64,000 bases of DNA, taken from Citrobacter sp. On2M. GTDB lineage: Bacteria > Pseudomonadota > Gammaproteobacteria > Enterobacterales > Enterobacteriaceae. The translations under genes and the position numbers were made by a program. Location of the stretch: the NCBI RefSeq assembly GCF_018035235.1, contig NZ_WPCV01000002.1, forward strand, positions 434,001 through 498,000. The letters run 5' to 3'. Below are positions 1-13,167 of this stretch, piece by piece; the first letter of the stretch is position 1; every line of letters starts with the position of its first letter. Under the pieces are notes generated by a model that was given only the letters and a program-made list of their open reading frames with translations, was not told where the DNA came from and ran no database searches.

Positions 1-1
1 G

Positions 2-694
2 GAAGCGGATGAAATCGATGAGGAGCAACCGCGGGTGATCATCGCTGGATTTGGGCGATTTGGCCAGATAACCGGTCGTTTGCTGTTGTCGAGTGGGGTC
101 AAAATGGTGGTTCTTGATCATGACCCGGACCATATCGAAACGCTGCGTAAATTCGGGATGAAGGTTTTCTATGGCGATGCGACCCGGATGGATCTGCTGG
201 AATCTGCCGGGGCGGCGAAAGCTGAAGTCATTATTAATGCCATTGACGATCCGCAAACCAGCCTGCAGTTAACCGAAATGGTGAAAGAGCATTTCCCGCA
301 TCTGCAAATTATTGCCCGCGCGCGCGACGTGGATCATTACATCCGTCTGCGTCAGGCGGGTGTGGACATGCCTGAACGTGAGACCTTTGAAGGCGCGCTG
401 AAAACCGGACGCCTGGCGCTGGAAGGGCTCGGGCTTGGGCGCTATGAAGCGCGTGAGCGGGCCGATGTCTTCCGCCGCTTCAATACGTTAATGGTTGAGG
501 AGATGGTGAAAGGGGAAAATGACGCAATTTCCCGCGCGGCGGTTTATAAGCGCACCAGTGCAATGCTAAGTGAAATTATTGCGGAAGATCGTCAGCACTT
601 ATCATTGATTCAACGCCATGGCTGGCAAGGCACGGATGAAGGTAAACATACGGGCGATGTCGCCGATGAACCGGAAGTGAAACCGTCAGCATAG
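2..694 (+). CDS. kefC: KefC C-terminal fragment, glutathione-gated K+/H+ antiporter
   Basis: Only the last 230 residues are present; the reading frame is open to the window edge, so the N-terminal membrane antiporter domain (about 390 residues in E. coli KefC, 620 aa) lies outside. What is seen is the cytoplasmic RCK/TrkA-N domain: the Rossmann motif GFGRFGQ at fragment residues 16-22, an acidic end of strand 2 (VVLDHD), and the conserved AIDDP and [15 protein letters not shown] segments. In the family this domain binds glutathione, which keeps the channel shut, and glutathione adducts, which open it to acidify the cytoplasm against electrophiles. The gene precedes folA, as in E. coli. Identification is firm; full-length integrity cannot be judged. 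Confidence 0.95.
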   Translation, partial: EADEIDEEQPRVIIAGFGRFGQITGRLLLSSGVKMVVLDHDPDHIETLRKFGMKVFYGDATRMDLLESAGAAKAEVIINAIDDPQTSLQLTEMVKEHFPHLQIIARARDVDHYIRLRQAGVDMPERETFEGALKTGRLALEGLGLGRYEARERADVFRRFNTLMVEEMVKGENDAISRAAVYKRTSAMLSEIIAEDRQHLSLIQRHGWQGTDEGKHTGDVADEPEVKPSA

Positions 695-745
695 GGTAAA
701 AAATGTGATGTTCTGCAAACTTTACTGCTAATTGGCTGTTTTTGA

Positions 746-1372
<627 letters not shown>

Positions 1373-1382
1373 TACTGTAAGT

Positions 1383-1459
1383 GCCGGATGGCGGCGAAAT
1401 GCCTTATCCGGCCAACTCTTGTGCCCGATGTAGGCCTGATAAGCGTAGCGCCATCAGGC
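1383..1459. repeat. REP pair (BIME) between folA and apaH
   Basis: Two REP-type dyads in tandem: GCCGGAT...ATCCGGC at 1383-1412 and GCCTGAT...ATCAGGC at 1434-1459. They lie between the convergent ends of folA and apaH, the usual extragenic setting for enterobacterial REP sequences, where they can stabilise 3' ends and bind gyrase, IHF or Pol I. Confidence 0.85.
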
Positions 1460-1482
1460 CTGAACCTCTCAGCAGACGATTA

Positions 1483-2331
1483 TCAGGCGTTGACCGCTTC
1501 GCCGGGATCCATATTCAGATGGCGATTTGATGGCTGCACAAAGTAGCGTTTGTCTTCCCAGCGCAGACAGGTGAGATCGCCTCCCCAGCAACACCCCGTA
1601 TCCAACGCGTAAATACCTTCTGGCGTGCCTTTGCCCTCCAGCGATGCCCAGTGCCCGAATGCAATGCTATAGGCGTCACTAACGGGGCCTGGAATGGCAA
1701 ACCACGGCTTCAGCGGAGCTGGCGCATCTTCTGGCGACTCTTTGCTGTACATATCAAGTTGACCGTTGGGGAAGCAGTAACGCATGCGGGTGAACGCGTT
1801 GGTAATAAAACGCAGGCGGGCCAGCCCCGTCAGCTCCGGGGTCCAGTTATTAGGCATGTCACCGTACATTGCATCGAGGAAAAACGGATACGAGTCGCTC
1901 GACAACACGGCTTCAACATCGCGTGCACAGTCCTTCGCCGTCTGTAGGTCCCACTGTGGGGTAATCCCTGCATGCGCCATCACCAGCTTCTTCTCTTCAT
2001 CAATCTGCAACAGCGGCTGGCGACGCAGCCAGTTAAGCAGTGCATCAGCATCCGGAGCTTCAAGCAGCGGTGTGAGTCGGTCTTTCGGTTTATTACGGCT
2101 AATGCCGGCAAACACGGCCAGCAGGTGTAAATCGTGATTACCGAGAACTAACCGCACGCTATCGCCCAGCGATTTAACGTAGCGTAAAACGTCTAAAGAG
2201 CCCGGCCCTCGCGCAACCAGATCGCCGGTGAGCCATAAGGTGTCTTGCTCGGGATTAAAGTCTACCTGGTGCAGCAAGGCTATCAGTTCATCGTAACAAC
2301 CGTGAACGTCGCCAATGAGGTATGTTGCCAT
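1483..2331 (-). CDS. apaH: Symmetrical diadenosine tetraphosphatase ApaH
   Basis: Hydrolyses Ap4A to two ADP and, in E. coli, also removes Np4 caps from RNA. It is a calcineurin-like metallophosphatase: GDVHG at residues 7-11, GDLVARGP at 36-43 and GNHDLH from 64 are the metal-binding motifs. The ATG at 2331 gives 282 aa (E. coli 280) and starts the protein exactly at the metallophosphatase fold; an upstream in-frame ATG at 2412 lies inside apaG and adds a stretch unlike the family. It is the last gene of the surA-pdxA-rsmA-apaG-apaH run, 10 bases after apaG. The C-terminal tail differs from E. coli. Confidence 0.97.
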   Translation of the reverse strand: MATYLIGDVHGCYDELIALLHQVDFNPEQDTLWLTGDLVARGPGSLDVLRYVKSLGDSVRLVLGNHDLHLLAVFAGISRNKPKDRLTPLLEAPDADALLNWLRRQPLLQIDEEKKLVMAHAGITPQWDLQTAKDCARDVEAVLSSDSYPFFLDAMYGDMPNNWTPELTGLARLRFITNAFTRMRYCFPNGQLDMYSKESPEDAPAPLKPWFAIPGPVSDAYSIAFGHWASLEGKGTPEGIYALDTGCCWGGDLTCLRWEDKRYFVQPSNRHLNMDPGEAVNA

Positions 2332-2341
2332 AGCTATTGTT

Positions 2342-2719
2342 TTAATGAATGAGTGTAGGAACGGCGAGTCTGAACACGGGAATGTCGATGGTAAAGGCGA
2401 TCCCTTGTTCATCGATCATTTCGTAATGACCCTGCATGGTGCCAAGCGGCGTTTCAATCACCGCGCCGCTGGTGTATTGGTACTCTTCGCCAGGTTCGAT
2501 GTGGGGCTGAACGCCAACCACACCTTCGCCCTGAACTTCGGTTTCACGGCCATGACCATTGGTGATCAACCAATAACGCCCCAATAGCTGCACAGGCGCT
2601 CGCCCCAAATTGCGGATAGTCACGGTATAAGCAAAAACGTAACGTTCATCATCAGGTGAGGATTGCGCTTCAATGTAGACGCTTTGTACCTGAATGCACA
2701 CTCGGGGCGAATTGATCAT
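2342..2719 (-). CDS. apaG: ApaG domain protein
   Basis: A 125-aa protein made entirely of one ApaG domain, a fibronectin III-like beta sandwich. The diagnostic glycine-rich pyrophosphate-binding-like segment GEGVVGVQP and the PLGTMQG motif are visible. The bacterial protein's function is not settled; it has been linked to Co2+ resistance and Mg2+ efflux, while eukaryotic homologues are F-box domains or polymerase partners. It starts 2 bases after the rsmA stop and ends 10 bases before apaH, so it is almost certainly cotranslated with both. There is no signal peptide or membrane segment. Confidence 0.96.
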   Translation of the reverse strand: MINSPRVCIQVQSVYIEAQSSPDDERYVFAYTVTIRNLGRAPVQLLGRYWLITNGHGRETEVQGEGVVGVQPHIEPGEEYQYTSGAVIETPLGTMQGHYEMIDEQGIAFTIDIPVFRLAVPTLIH

Positions 2720-2721
2720 GT

Positions 2722-5814
<3,093 letters not shown>

Positions 5815-5868
5815 ACTTTTTCCATTATCAATTAACCGCAATGCGGATTACGTTGTAAATCAATCAGA

Positions 5869-8229
5869 TCATAAAGAGCTTTGATACGGCAGAATGTTCG
5901 AACGCAGCATTTGGTTAGTGCCCAGACCATAGTTGGAACTCAGGCCGCGCAGTTCGATATTAAAGCCGATCGTGTTGTCATAAATCGCGTGTTTCTGGGT
6001 GTTATCCCAGCCGTTCAGCTTACGTTCGTAGCCGAAGCGAATGGCGTAACAGCAGGAGTTGTACTGCAGTCCCAGCATTGAATCTGCTTCTTTGTTCACG
6101 TTGGTATCGAAGTAGTAAGCGCCAACAATCGACCAACGGTCAGCGATTGGGAAGCTTGCCACCGCGCCTACCTGTGAGATCCCGTTTTTATACTGCTCTG
6201 CCGTAGAGTAGTAAGACGGCAGGGTAGCCTGGATATACTCCGAGCTGGCATAACGGTAGTTCAACTGCAGCATACGGTTTTCGTCGCGGCGGTATTCGAT
6301 ACTGCTGCTACTGGTTGCGACGCTGTCCAGACGTGTGTCGTACTGGATCCCACTGCGTAAACCCCAGCGGTCGGAGATGCGCCAGTAGGTGTCGCCAGCC
6401 CATACCAGTGAGCCCGTTTTGTCGTCATTCTCCCATTTTATGTTGTCATCGCCAGTGCGAGACTCGGTGAAATAGTAGATTTGACCCACGGAAATATTAA
6501 AACGTTCAACCGCCGCATCATCATAAACACGAGATGTGACCCCGGTCGTCACCTGGTTGGCTGAGGCGATACGGTCCAGGCCGCCATAAGTACGGTCACG
6601 GAACAGGCCGCTGTAGTCAGATTGCAGCAGGGAAGAGTCATAGTTATAGATATGACTTTGGTCACGATACGGTACGTAAAGATACTGCGCGCGCGGCTCC
6701 AGCGTTTGGGTATAGCCCGGCGCCAGCATTTGCATGTCACGCTCGAACACCAGCTTGCCGTCAACTTTAAACTGCGGCATGACGCGGTTGGCTGAATCAT
6801 CGAGTTTGTTAACGTTACTCGGGTTATTGTTGTACCAATCGAGATTAGTCTGCTGATAGTGTGTTGCCAGCAGTTTTGCTTCGGTATTGATACTTCCCCA
6901 GTTGTTCGACAACGGCAGGTTGATGGTCGGTTCAAGATGAACGCGCGTGGCTTCCGGCATGTTGTCGTTAGTGTTAACGAAATGAACCGCCTGGCCATAA
7001 ATACGGGTATCAAACGGCCCGACGTCATTCTGGTAATAGTTGACGTCTAACTGCGGCTGCGCAGAATAGCTGTTACTGTTTTGCGCGTCGAAGACCTGGA
7101 ATTGCTTGGTCGAAACCGTCGCGTCAAAGTTTTGTACCGCGTAGCCAACGCTGAATTTTTGCGTGGCATAGCCGTCGGTACTGGAACCGTATTTATTGTC
7201 AAAATCATTAAAGTAACTGGTATCGCTGACCTTGGTGTAATCGACGTTGAAACGCCACACCTGGTCCATCACGCCAGCGTGCTGCCAGTAGAACAGCCAG
7301 CGACGAGAATTGTCATCCTTCGGATGTTCATCCTCGTACACTTTATCTGAGTTCAGATAGTCGAACTCCATCAGGCCAGCGCCCGCCTGAGTCAGGTAGC
7401 GGAATTCGTTCTCCCACATAACACCGCCACGACGGTGCATATAATGCGGCGTAATGGTGGCGTCCATGTTGGGCGCAATGTTCCAGTAATACGGCAGGTA
7501 GAACTCAAAATAGTTCGTGGTGGAGTATTTTGCGTTCGGGATCAGGAAACCGGAACGGCGCTTATCGCCGACGGGTAACTGCAAATAAGGACTATAAAAG
7601 ACCGGAACTGGACCCAGTTTAAAACGGGCGTTCCAGATCTCTGCGACCTGTTCTTCACGGTCGTGGATCACTTCGCTACCCACGACGCTCCAGGTATCGG
7701 AACCCGGCAGACAGGAGGTGAAGCTACCGTTTTCCAGAATAGTGTAACGGTTTTCGCCTCGCTGTTTCATCAGGTCGGCTTTTCCGCGCCCCTGACGACC
7801 TACCATCTGATAATCACCTTCCCAGATGTTAGTATCTTTTGTATTCAGATTAGACCAGCCTTTCGGCCCCTTCAGAATAACCTGATTGTCATCATAATGA
7901 ACGTTGCCCAGCGCATCGACGGTACGTACTGGCTCAGGCTGGCCTTCAGCCTGCTTCTGATGAAGCTGCACTTCGTCGGCCTGCAGGCGGCTGTTACCCT
8001 GCGCAATATCCACGTTGCCGGTAAACACCGCATCATCCGGGTAATTCCCTTTTGCGTTGTCGGCATTGATAGTGACGGGTAATTCATTGGTCTCGCCCTG
8101 CACCAGAGGACGGTTATAGCTTGGCACGCCTAACATGCACTGTGAGGCGAGATCGGCTGCCAGACCCTGTTGGCTATAAAGGGCGCTGGCAATCATGGTG
8201 GCCAGAAGAGTGGGAATACGTTTTTTCAT
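5869..8229 (-). CDS. lptD: LPS assembly protein LptD
   Basis: Outer-membrane beta barrel that, with LptE plugged inside, inserts lipopolysaccharide into the outer leaflet. It has 786 aa (E. coli 784). A signal peptide is cleaved after GLA (residue 24), an N-terminal periplasmic beta-jellyroll (OstA-like) domain follows, then a long barrel rich in alternating aromatic strands. The cysteines needed for the interdomain disulfides are present: C31 (LASQC), one in the GSFTSCLPG segment near residue 173, and the adjacent pair in NSCCYA near the C-terminus. It is first in the lptD-surA group and divergent from djlA. Confidence 0.98.
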   Translation of the reverse strand: MKKRIPTLLATMIASALYSQQGLAADLASQCMLGVPSYNRPLVQGETNELPVTINADNAKGNYPDDAVFTGNVDIAQGNSRLQADEVQLHQKQAEGQPEPVRTVDALGNVHYDDNQVILKGPKGWSNLNTKDTNIWEGDYQMVGRQGRGKADLMKQRGENRYTILENGSFTSCLPGSDTWSVVGSEVIHDREEQVAEIWNARFKLGPVPVFYSPYLQLPVGDKRRSGFLIPNAKYSTTNYFEFYLPYYWNIAPNMDATITPHYMHRRGGVMWENEFRYLTQAGAGLMEFDYLNSDKVYEDEHPKDDNSRRWLFYWQHAGVMDQVWRFNVDYTKVSDTSYFNDFDNKYGSSTDGYATQKFSVGYAVQNFDATVSTKQFQVFDAQNSNSYSAQPQLDVNYYQNDVGPFDTRIYGQAVHFVNTNDNMPEATRVHLEPTINLPLSNNWGSINTEAKLLATHYQQTNLDWYNNNPSNVNKLDDSANRVMPQFKVDGKLVFERDMQMLAPGYTQTLEPRAQYLYVPYRDQSHIYNYDSSLLQSDYSGLFRDRTYGGLDRIASANQVTTGVTSRVYDDAAVERFNISVGQIYYFTESRTGDDNIKWENDDKTGSLVWAGDTYWRISDRWGLRSGIQYDTRLDSVATSSSSIEYRRDENRMLQLNYRYASSEYIQATLPSYYSTAEQYKNGISQVGAVASFPIADRWSIVGAYYFDTNVNKEADSMLGLQYNSCCYAIRFGYERKLNGWDNTQKHAIYDNTIGFNIELRGLSSNYGLGTNQMLRSNILPYQSSL

Positions 8230-8381
8230 ACGTTGTATTTATTGTTCCATCATCAGTAGCGTCGCGCGTGACAAACGGTCACAGCCTAACTTATCTCATC
8301 TTCACTGCGCTAGTGTTAATCCTGCCGATTAAGGCTCCGTGGTGTTAGGCACGGCATTGAATGACAGGTATGATAATGCAA

Positions 8382-8449
8382 ATTATAGGCGATGTCCCAC
8401 AATTGACCGCTGCCATAAATCGGTAAAAGCACCTTATATTGTGGGACAT
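8382..8449. promoter_or_regulatory. lptD-djlA divergent promoter region with 12-bp inverted repeat
   Basis: A perfect 12-bp inverted repeat, ATGTCCCACAAT at 8392-8403 and ATTGTGGGACAT at 8438-8449, is separated by 34 bases. A perfect minus-strand TATAAT at 8382-8387 points towards lptD, and a plus-strand TATATT at 8435-8440 points towards djlA and overlaps the right arm. The left arm lies in what would be the spacer of the lptD promoter. No good -35 hexamer is visible for either. The repeat could be a paired operator for both genes or an RNA stem in the djlA leader; the regulator is unknown. Confidence 0.5.
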
Positions 8450-8483
8450 AGCCTGGCTGAGAGCAGAAAGATTTGGGGAGTCT

Positions 8484-9299
8484 ATGCAGTATTGGGGAAA
8501 GATAATTGGCGTAGCCGTGGCTTTAATGATGGGCGGCGGCTTCTGGGGTGTGGTTCTGGGCCTGTTAGTTGGCCACATGTTCGACAAAGCCCGCATGCGC
8601 AAAATGGCGTGGTTTGCCAACCAACGTGAACGCCAGGCGCTGTTTTTTGCTACCACTTTTGAGGTGATGGGGCATCTGACCAAATCCAAAGGCCGTGTCA
8701 CGGAAGCCGATATTCATATCGCCAGCCAGCTGATGGACCGGATGAATTTGCACGGCGACTCGCGTACGGCCGCACAACATGCTTTCCGGGTGGGAAAATC
8801 GGATAATTACCCATTACGTGAAAAAATGCGTCAGTTTCGCAGCGTCTGTTTTGGTCGATTCGATCTGATCCGCATGTTCCTGGAGATTCAGATTCAGGCG
8901 GCATTTGCCGATGGATCATTGCATCCTAATGAGCGTGAAGTGCTGTATGTGATTGCTGAAGAGTTGGGTATCTCACGGACCCAATTTGATCAGTTCCTGC
9001 GTATGATGCAGGGCGGCGCGCAGTTTGGCGGTGGATATCAGCAGCAGTCCGGCGGCGGTGGCTGGCAGCAGGCGCAACGTGGCCCGACGCTGGAAGACGC
9101 CTGCAATGTGCTGGGGGTGAAAGCGACCGATGATGCGACTACCATTAAGCGCGCATACCGCAAGCTGATGAGCGAGCACCATCCGGACAAACTGGTTGCG
9201 AAAGGTCTGCCGCCAGAAATGATGGAAATGGCGAAGCAAAAAGCGCAGGAAATTCAAAAGGCTTACGAGCTAATCAAAGAACAGAAAGGCTTCAAGTAA
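8484..9299 (+). CDS. djlA: Membrane-anchored DnaJ-like co-chaperone DjlA
   Basis: Stimulates DnaK ATPase from the inner membrane; in E. coli its overproduction induces capsule synthesis through Rcs. The ATG at 8484 gives 271 aa as in E. coli. A single N-terminal glycine-rich membrane segment spans residues 6-31. A TerB-like helical region follows to about residue 180, then a Gly/Gln-rich linker ([14 protein letters not shown]), and a C-terminal J domain with the essential HPD in SEHHPDKL. A frame open upstream to 8439 is not family-like. A terminator follows directly. In E. coli K-12 yabPQ come next; here they are absent. Confidence 0.97.
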   Translation: MQYWGKIIGVAVALMMGGGFWGVVLGLLVGHMFDKARMRKMAWFANQRERQALFFATTFEVMGHLTKSKGRVTEADIHIASQLMDRMNLHGDSRTAAQHAFRVGKSDNYPLREKMRQFRSVCFGRFDLIRMFLEIQIQAAFADGSLHPNEREVLYVIAEELGISRTQFDQFLRMMQGGAQFGGGYQQQSGGGGWQQAQRGPTLEDACNVLGVKATDDATTIKRAYRKLMSEHHPDKLVAKGLPPEMMEMAKQKAQEIQKAYELIKEQKGFK

Positions 9300-9307
9300 A
9301 TATACAC

Positions 9308-9330
9308 GGCAGCCTTCAGGCTGCCTCTTT
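9308..9330 (+). terminator. djlA rho-independent terminator
   Basis: GGCAGCC at 9308-9314 pairs with GGCTGCC at 9319-9325 across a four-base loop and runs into TCTTT, nine bases after the djlA stop. Confidence 0.8.
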
Positions 9331-9346
9331 GTTGGCTGAACTGTGA

Positions 9347-9430
9347 AACCCCAGTCGCATAGTTATCTGTGCTCCTGGGGATTTCTTCGTTTGCCGCCTC
9401 GATGCATCTCGAATGATTTGTATTAATAAG
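9347..9430. repeat. Partial ERIC (IRU) element
   Basis: The stretch contains CCCCAGTCGCATAG...GCTCCTGGGGATT, then TTTGCCGCCTC and GCATCTCGAATGATTT. These match the central palindrome and one end of the enterobacterial repetitive intergenic consensus; GCTCCTGGGGATT is the core of the classic ERIC1R primer site. The other end, normally a GCTTGCC-type segment, is not recognisable, so the copy looks truncated. It fills part of the 159-base space between djlA and rluA. Confidence 0.75.
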
Positions 9431-9458
9431 TAAAAACGAAATGTGTCACAGCAACGTT

Positions 9459-10118
9459 TTAAAAATCCGCCGGGACTTTAAATGTCATACTGTTGCCGTA
9501 TTCGGGATGCGTGATGGTTAGCATTTCGGCGTGCAGCAGCAGACGGGGTGCCAACGCCAGTGCTTCGGGCGGAGCATAGAAGCGATCGCCGAGGATGGGA
9601 TGCCCTAATGCCAGCATATGCACACGCAGCTGGTGGGAGCGTCCGGTAATCGGTTTCAGTACGACCCTCGCGGTGTTATCTGCTGCAAACTCCACCACCC
9701 CATACTCGGTTTGCGCCGATTTCCCGGTTTCATAACATACTTTCTGCTTTGGCCGATTTGGCCAGTCGCAAATTAGCGGTAAATCAACCAGACCTTCGGC
9801 AGGAGCAGGATGTCCCCACACGCGCGCGACATACTGTTTCTTCGGCTCACGTTCGCGAAACTGGCGTTTTAGCTCGCGCTCTGCCGCTTTCGTTAGCGCC
9901 ACTACAATCACGCCGCTGGTGGCCATATCCAGACGATGGACGGATTCAGCCTGCGGATAGTCGCGCTGAATACGCGTCATCACGCTGTCTTTGTGTTCAT
10001 CCAGACGACCCGGTACGGACAACAAGCCGCTCGGCTTGTTGACTACCATAATGTGTTCATCCTGATACAGGATAACCAGCCAGGGTTCCTGCGGCGGATT
10101 GTAGTTTTCCATCCCCAT
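9459..10118 (-). CDS. rluA: Dual-specificity 23S rRNA/tRNA pseudouridine synthase RluA
   Basis: Converts U746 of 23S rRNA and U32 of several tRNAs to pseudouridine. Length is 219 aa, as in E. coli. The catalytic aspartate is D64 in HRLDMATSG, with the family motifs NKPSGLLSVPG near residue 27 and ITGRSHQLRVHM near 165. No S4-like domain precedes the catalytic core, which separates RluA from RluC and RluD. It lies 11 bases downstream of rapA and on the same strand, so it is probably cotranscribed with it. Confidence 0.97.
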   Translation of the reverse strand: MGMENYNPPQEPWLVILYQDEHIMVVNKPSGLLSVPGRLDEHKDSVMTRIQRDYPQAESVHRLDMATSGVIVVALTKAAERELKRQFREREPKKQYVARVWGHPAPAEGLVDLPLICDWPNRPKQKVCYETGKSAQTEYGVVEFAADNTARVVLKPITGRSHQLRVHMLALGHPILGDRFYAPPEALALAPRLLLHAEMLTITHPEYGNSMTFKVPADF

Positions 10119-10129
10119 GTATGGCTCCG

Positions 10130-13036
10130 TTACTGATGCGTCACGACGATCAGACGCAGGGCATCAAGACGCCATCCCGCCTGGTCCAGGCTTTCCATCA
10201 CCTGCTGACGGTTACTTTCAATTGCGCTGAGTTCGTCATCACGGATGTTCGGGTTAACGGCGCGCAGCGCTTCCAGACGGGAGAGTTCCGCCGTCAGTTT
10301 TTCGTCCGCTTCTTTACGTGCCGCGTCGATCAGCGCACGAGCCGATTTTTCCACCTGCGCCTCACCGAGTTGCAGAATGGCATGAACGTCCTGCTGCACG
10401 GCGTTGACCAGTTTACTGCCAGTATGGCGGTTAACAGCGCTGAGTTGGCGGTTAAAGGTTTCGAATTCAACTTGCGCGGCAAGGTTATTGCCGTTTTTAT
10501 CAAGCAGCATACGTACCGGCGTTGGCGGCAGGAAACGGTTTAACTGCAGCTGTTTCGGCGCTTGCGCTTCAACCACATACACCAGCTCAACCAACAGGGT
10601 GCCAACCGGTAATGCTTTGTTTTTCAACAGAGATATTGTGCTGCTACCCGTGTCGCCGGAGAGGATAAGATCCAGACCATTACGGATTAACGGATGCTCC
10701 CAGGTAATAAACTGTGCGTCTTCACGCGACAGGGCGACATCACGTTCGAACGTAATGGTGCAGCCATCTTCCGGCAGTCCTGGGAAATCAGGCACCAGCA
10801 TATGATCGGACGGCGTCAGCACGATTAAATTGTCACCACGGTCATCCTGATTAATACCAACGATATCAAACAGGTTCATGGCGAAGGCGATCAGGCTGGT
10901 ATCGTCGTCCTGCTCTTCAATACTCTCAGCCAGTGCCAGCGCTTTTTCGCCGCCGTTAGAGTGGATCTCCAACAGGCGATCTCGACCTTGTTCCAGTTGC
11001 GCTTTCAACGCGTCATGCTGTTCGCGGCAGGTTTTGATTAGATCATCAAAGCCATCGGTATTTTCTGGCTCAGCCAGGTAGCCGATCAGGTTGTTATATA
11101 CCGTGTCATAGATAGTACGTCCGGTCGGGCAGGTGTGCTCGAACGCATCCAGACCTTCGTGGTACCAGCGCACCAGTACGGATTGCGCGGTTTTTTCTAA
11201 GTAAGGCACGTGAATCTGAATATCATGCGCCTGACCAATACGGTCCAGACGACCAATACGCTGTTCCAGCAGATCCGGGTTGAACGGCAGGTCAAACATC
11301 ACCAGATTGCTGGCGAACTGGAAGTTACGCCCCTCGGAGCCGATCTCAGAGCACAGCATCACCTGGGCGCCGCTATCTTCTTCGCTAAACCAGGCCGCAG
11401 CGCGGTCACGTTCAATGATCGACATGCCCTCATGGAACACGGCGGCGCGGATACCTTCGCGCTCGCGCAGCACCTGCTCCAGCTGTAGCGCGGTGGTGGC
11501 TTTCGCACAAATAACGAGTACTTTTTGCGAGCGGTGGCTGGTCAGGTAGCCCATCAGCCATTCCACGCGCGGATCAAAATTCCACCAGGTGCCGGTGTCG
11601 CCTTCGAATTCCTGATAAATCTGTTCCGGATAGAGCATGTCGCGCGCCCGGTCTTCCGCACTCTTACGCGCGCCCATGATGCCGGAGACTTTAATCGCCG
11701 TCTGGTATTGGGTTGGCAAGGGTAGCTTGATGGTATGCAGCTCGCGTTTCGGGAAGCCTTTCACGCCGTTACGGGTGTTACGAAACAGCACGCGGCTGGT
11801 GCCGTGTCTGTCCATTAGCATTGAAACCAGCTCCTGACGCGCGCTCTGGGCGTCTTCGCTGTCGCTGTTTGCCGCCTGCAATAACGGTTCAATGTCCTGT
11901 TCGCCAATCATGTCACCTAACATGTTCAGCTCATTGTTGCTTAGCTGGTTGCCTGCCAGCAGCATGGCGACGGCATCGGCGACCGGACGGTAATTTTTTT
12001 GTTCTTCAACAAACTGGGCGAAATCGTGGAAGCGACTTGGGTCCAGCAGGCGCAGGCGCGCAAAGTGGCTTTCCAGGCCCAACTGTTCCGGTGTTGCGGT
12101 CAGCAGCAGGATGCCCGGTACGCGTTCTGCCAGTTGTTCAACGGCCATATATTCACGGCTGGGCGCGTCTTCGCTCCACACCAGGTGATGGGCTTCATCG
12201 ACAATAAGCAGATCCCATTCGGCGTCACACAGATGCTCCAGGCGCTGTTTACTGCGACGGGCAAAGTCCAGCGAACAGATAACTAACTGTTCGGTTTCAA
12301 ACGGGTTGTAGGCGTCGTGCTGCGCCTCTGCATAACGCTCATCATCAAACAGCGCAAAGCGCAGGTTAAAACGACGCAGCATTTCGACCAGCCATTGGTG
12401 CTGTAACGTCTCCGGAACGATGATCAATACACGCTCTGCGGCGCCTGACAGCAGCTGTTGATGCAGGATCATCCCGGCTTCAATGGTTTTACCTAAACCC
12501 ACTTCGTCAGCCAGCAATACGCGAGGAGCATGACGACGACCGACGTCATGAGCAATGTTGAGCTGGTGAGGGATCAGGCTGGTACGTTGACCACGCAAAC
12601 CACTCCACGGCATACGATACTGCTCGCTCTGAAATTTACGTGCGCGATAGCGCAGTGCAAAGCGGTCCATACGGTCAATCTGACCGGCAAACAGGCGATC
12701 CTGTGGTTTGCTGAAGACCAGCTTGCTGTCGAGCAGCACTTCACGCAGCGTGACACCGGTTTCTTCGGTATCAAGGCGAGTTCCGATATAGGAAAGCAGG
12801 CCGTTTTCTTCTTTTACTTCATCGACATGCAGTTGCCAGCCTTCATGGCTCGTTATCGTATCACCAGGATTGAACATCACGCGGGTCACGGGGGAATCAC
12901 TGCGCGCATACAGACGGTTTTCGCCCGTCGAAGAGAAAAGTAATGTGACGGTTCGTGCATCCATGGCGACAACGGTACCAAGTCCCAATTCGCTTTCTGT
13001 ATCGCTGATCCAGCGTTGACCAAGTGTAAAAGGCAT
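10130..13036 (-). CDS. rapA: RNA polymerase recycling ATPase RapA
   Basis: A Swi2/Snf2-type ATPase that binds RNA polymerase and promotes its recycling from post-termination complexes. Length is 968 aa, as in E. coli. Tudor-like N-terminal domains (about 1-110) precede the ATPase core. Walker A is [12 protein letters not shown] near residue 177, the DEAH box is in [10 protein letters not shown] near 280, and the C-terminal helicase motifs are [12 protein letters not shown] and [11 protein letters not shown] long RapA-specific spacer and C-terminal domain follow. The upstream neighbour polB is on the same strand, 131 bases away. Confidence 0.98.
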   Translation of the reverse strand: MPFTLGQRWISDTESELGLGTVVAMDARTVTLLFSSTGENRLYARSDSPVTRVMFNPGDTITSHEGWQLHVDEVKEENGLLSYIGTRLDTEETGVTLREVLLDSKLVFSKPQDRLFAGQIDRMDRFALRYRARKFQSEQYRMPWSGLRGQRTSLIPHQLNIAHDVGRRHAPRVLLADEVGLGKTIEAGMILHQQLLSGAAERVLIIVPETLQHQWLVEMLRRFNLRFALFDDERYAEAQHDAYNPFETEQLVICSLDFARRSKQRLEHLCDAEWDLLIVDEAHHLVWSEDAPSREYMAVEQLAERVPGILLLTATPEQLGLESHFARLRLLDPSRFHDFAQFVEEQKNYRPVADAVAMLLAGNQLSNNELNMLGDMIGEQDIEPLLQAANSDSEDAQSARQELVSMLMDRHGTSRVLFRNTRNGVKGFPKRELHTIKLPLPTQYQTAIKVSGIMGARKSAEDRARDMLYPEQIYQEFEGDTGTWWNFDPRVEWLMGYLTSHRSQKVLVICAKATTALQLEQVLREREGIRAAVFHEGMSIIERDRAAAWFSEEDSGAQVMLCSEIGSEGRNFQFASNLVMFDLPFNPDLLEQRIGRLDRIGQAHDIQIHVPYLEKTAQSVLVRWYHEGLDAFEHTCPTGRTIYDTVYNNLIGYLAEPENTDGFDDLIKTCREQHDALKAQLEQGRDRLLEIHSNGGEKALALAESIEEQDDDTSLIAFAMNLFDIVGINQDDRGDNLIVLTPSDHMLVPDFPGLPEDGCTITFERDVALSREDAQFITWEHPLIRNGLDLILSGDTGSSTISLLKNKALPVGTLLVELVYVVEAQAPKQLQLNRFLPPTPVRMLLDKNGNNLAAQVEFETFNRQLSAVNRHTGSKLVNAVQQDVHAILQLGEAQVEKSARALIDAARKEADEKLTAELSRLEALRAVNPNIRDDELSAIESNRQQVMESLDQAGWRLDALRLIVVTHQ

Positions 13037-13167
13037 ATATGTTCGGCTCTATATCTTTAGTTGCAGGCAATACTCACCCTCTGCCAGAGTAAAGGGGCAG
13101 CAAGTGTATTGGGGTCCAGGAATGGAAAGGGCGCTATGGTACTGGATGGCGACGGTTTCGTCACGCG

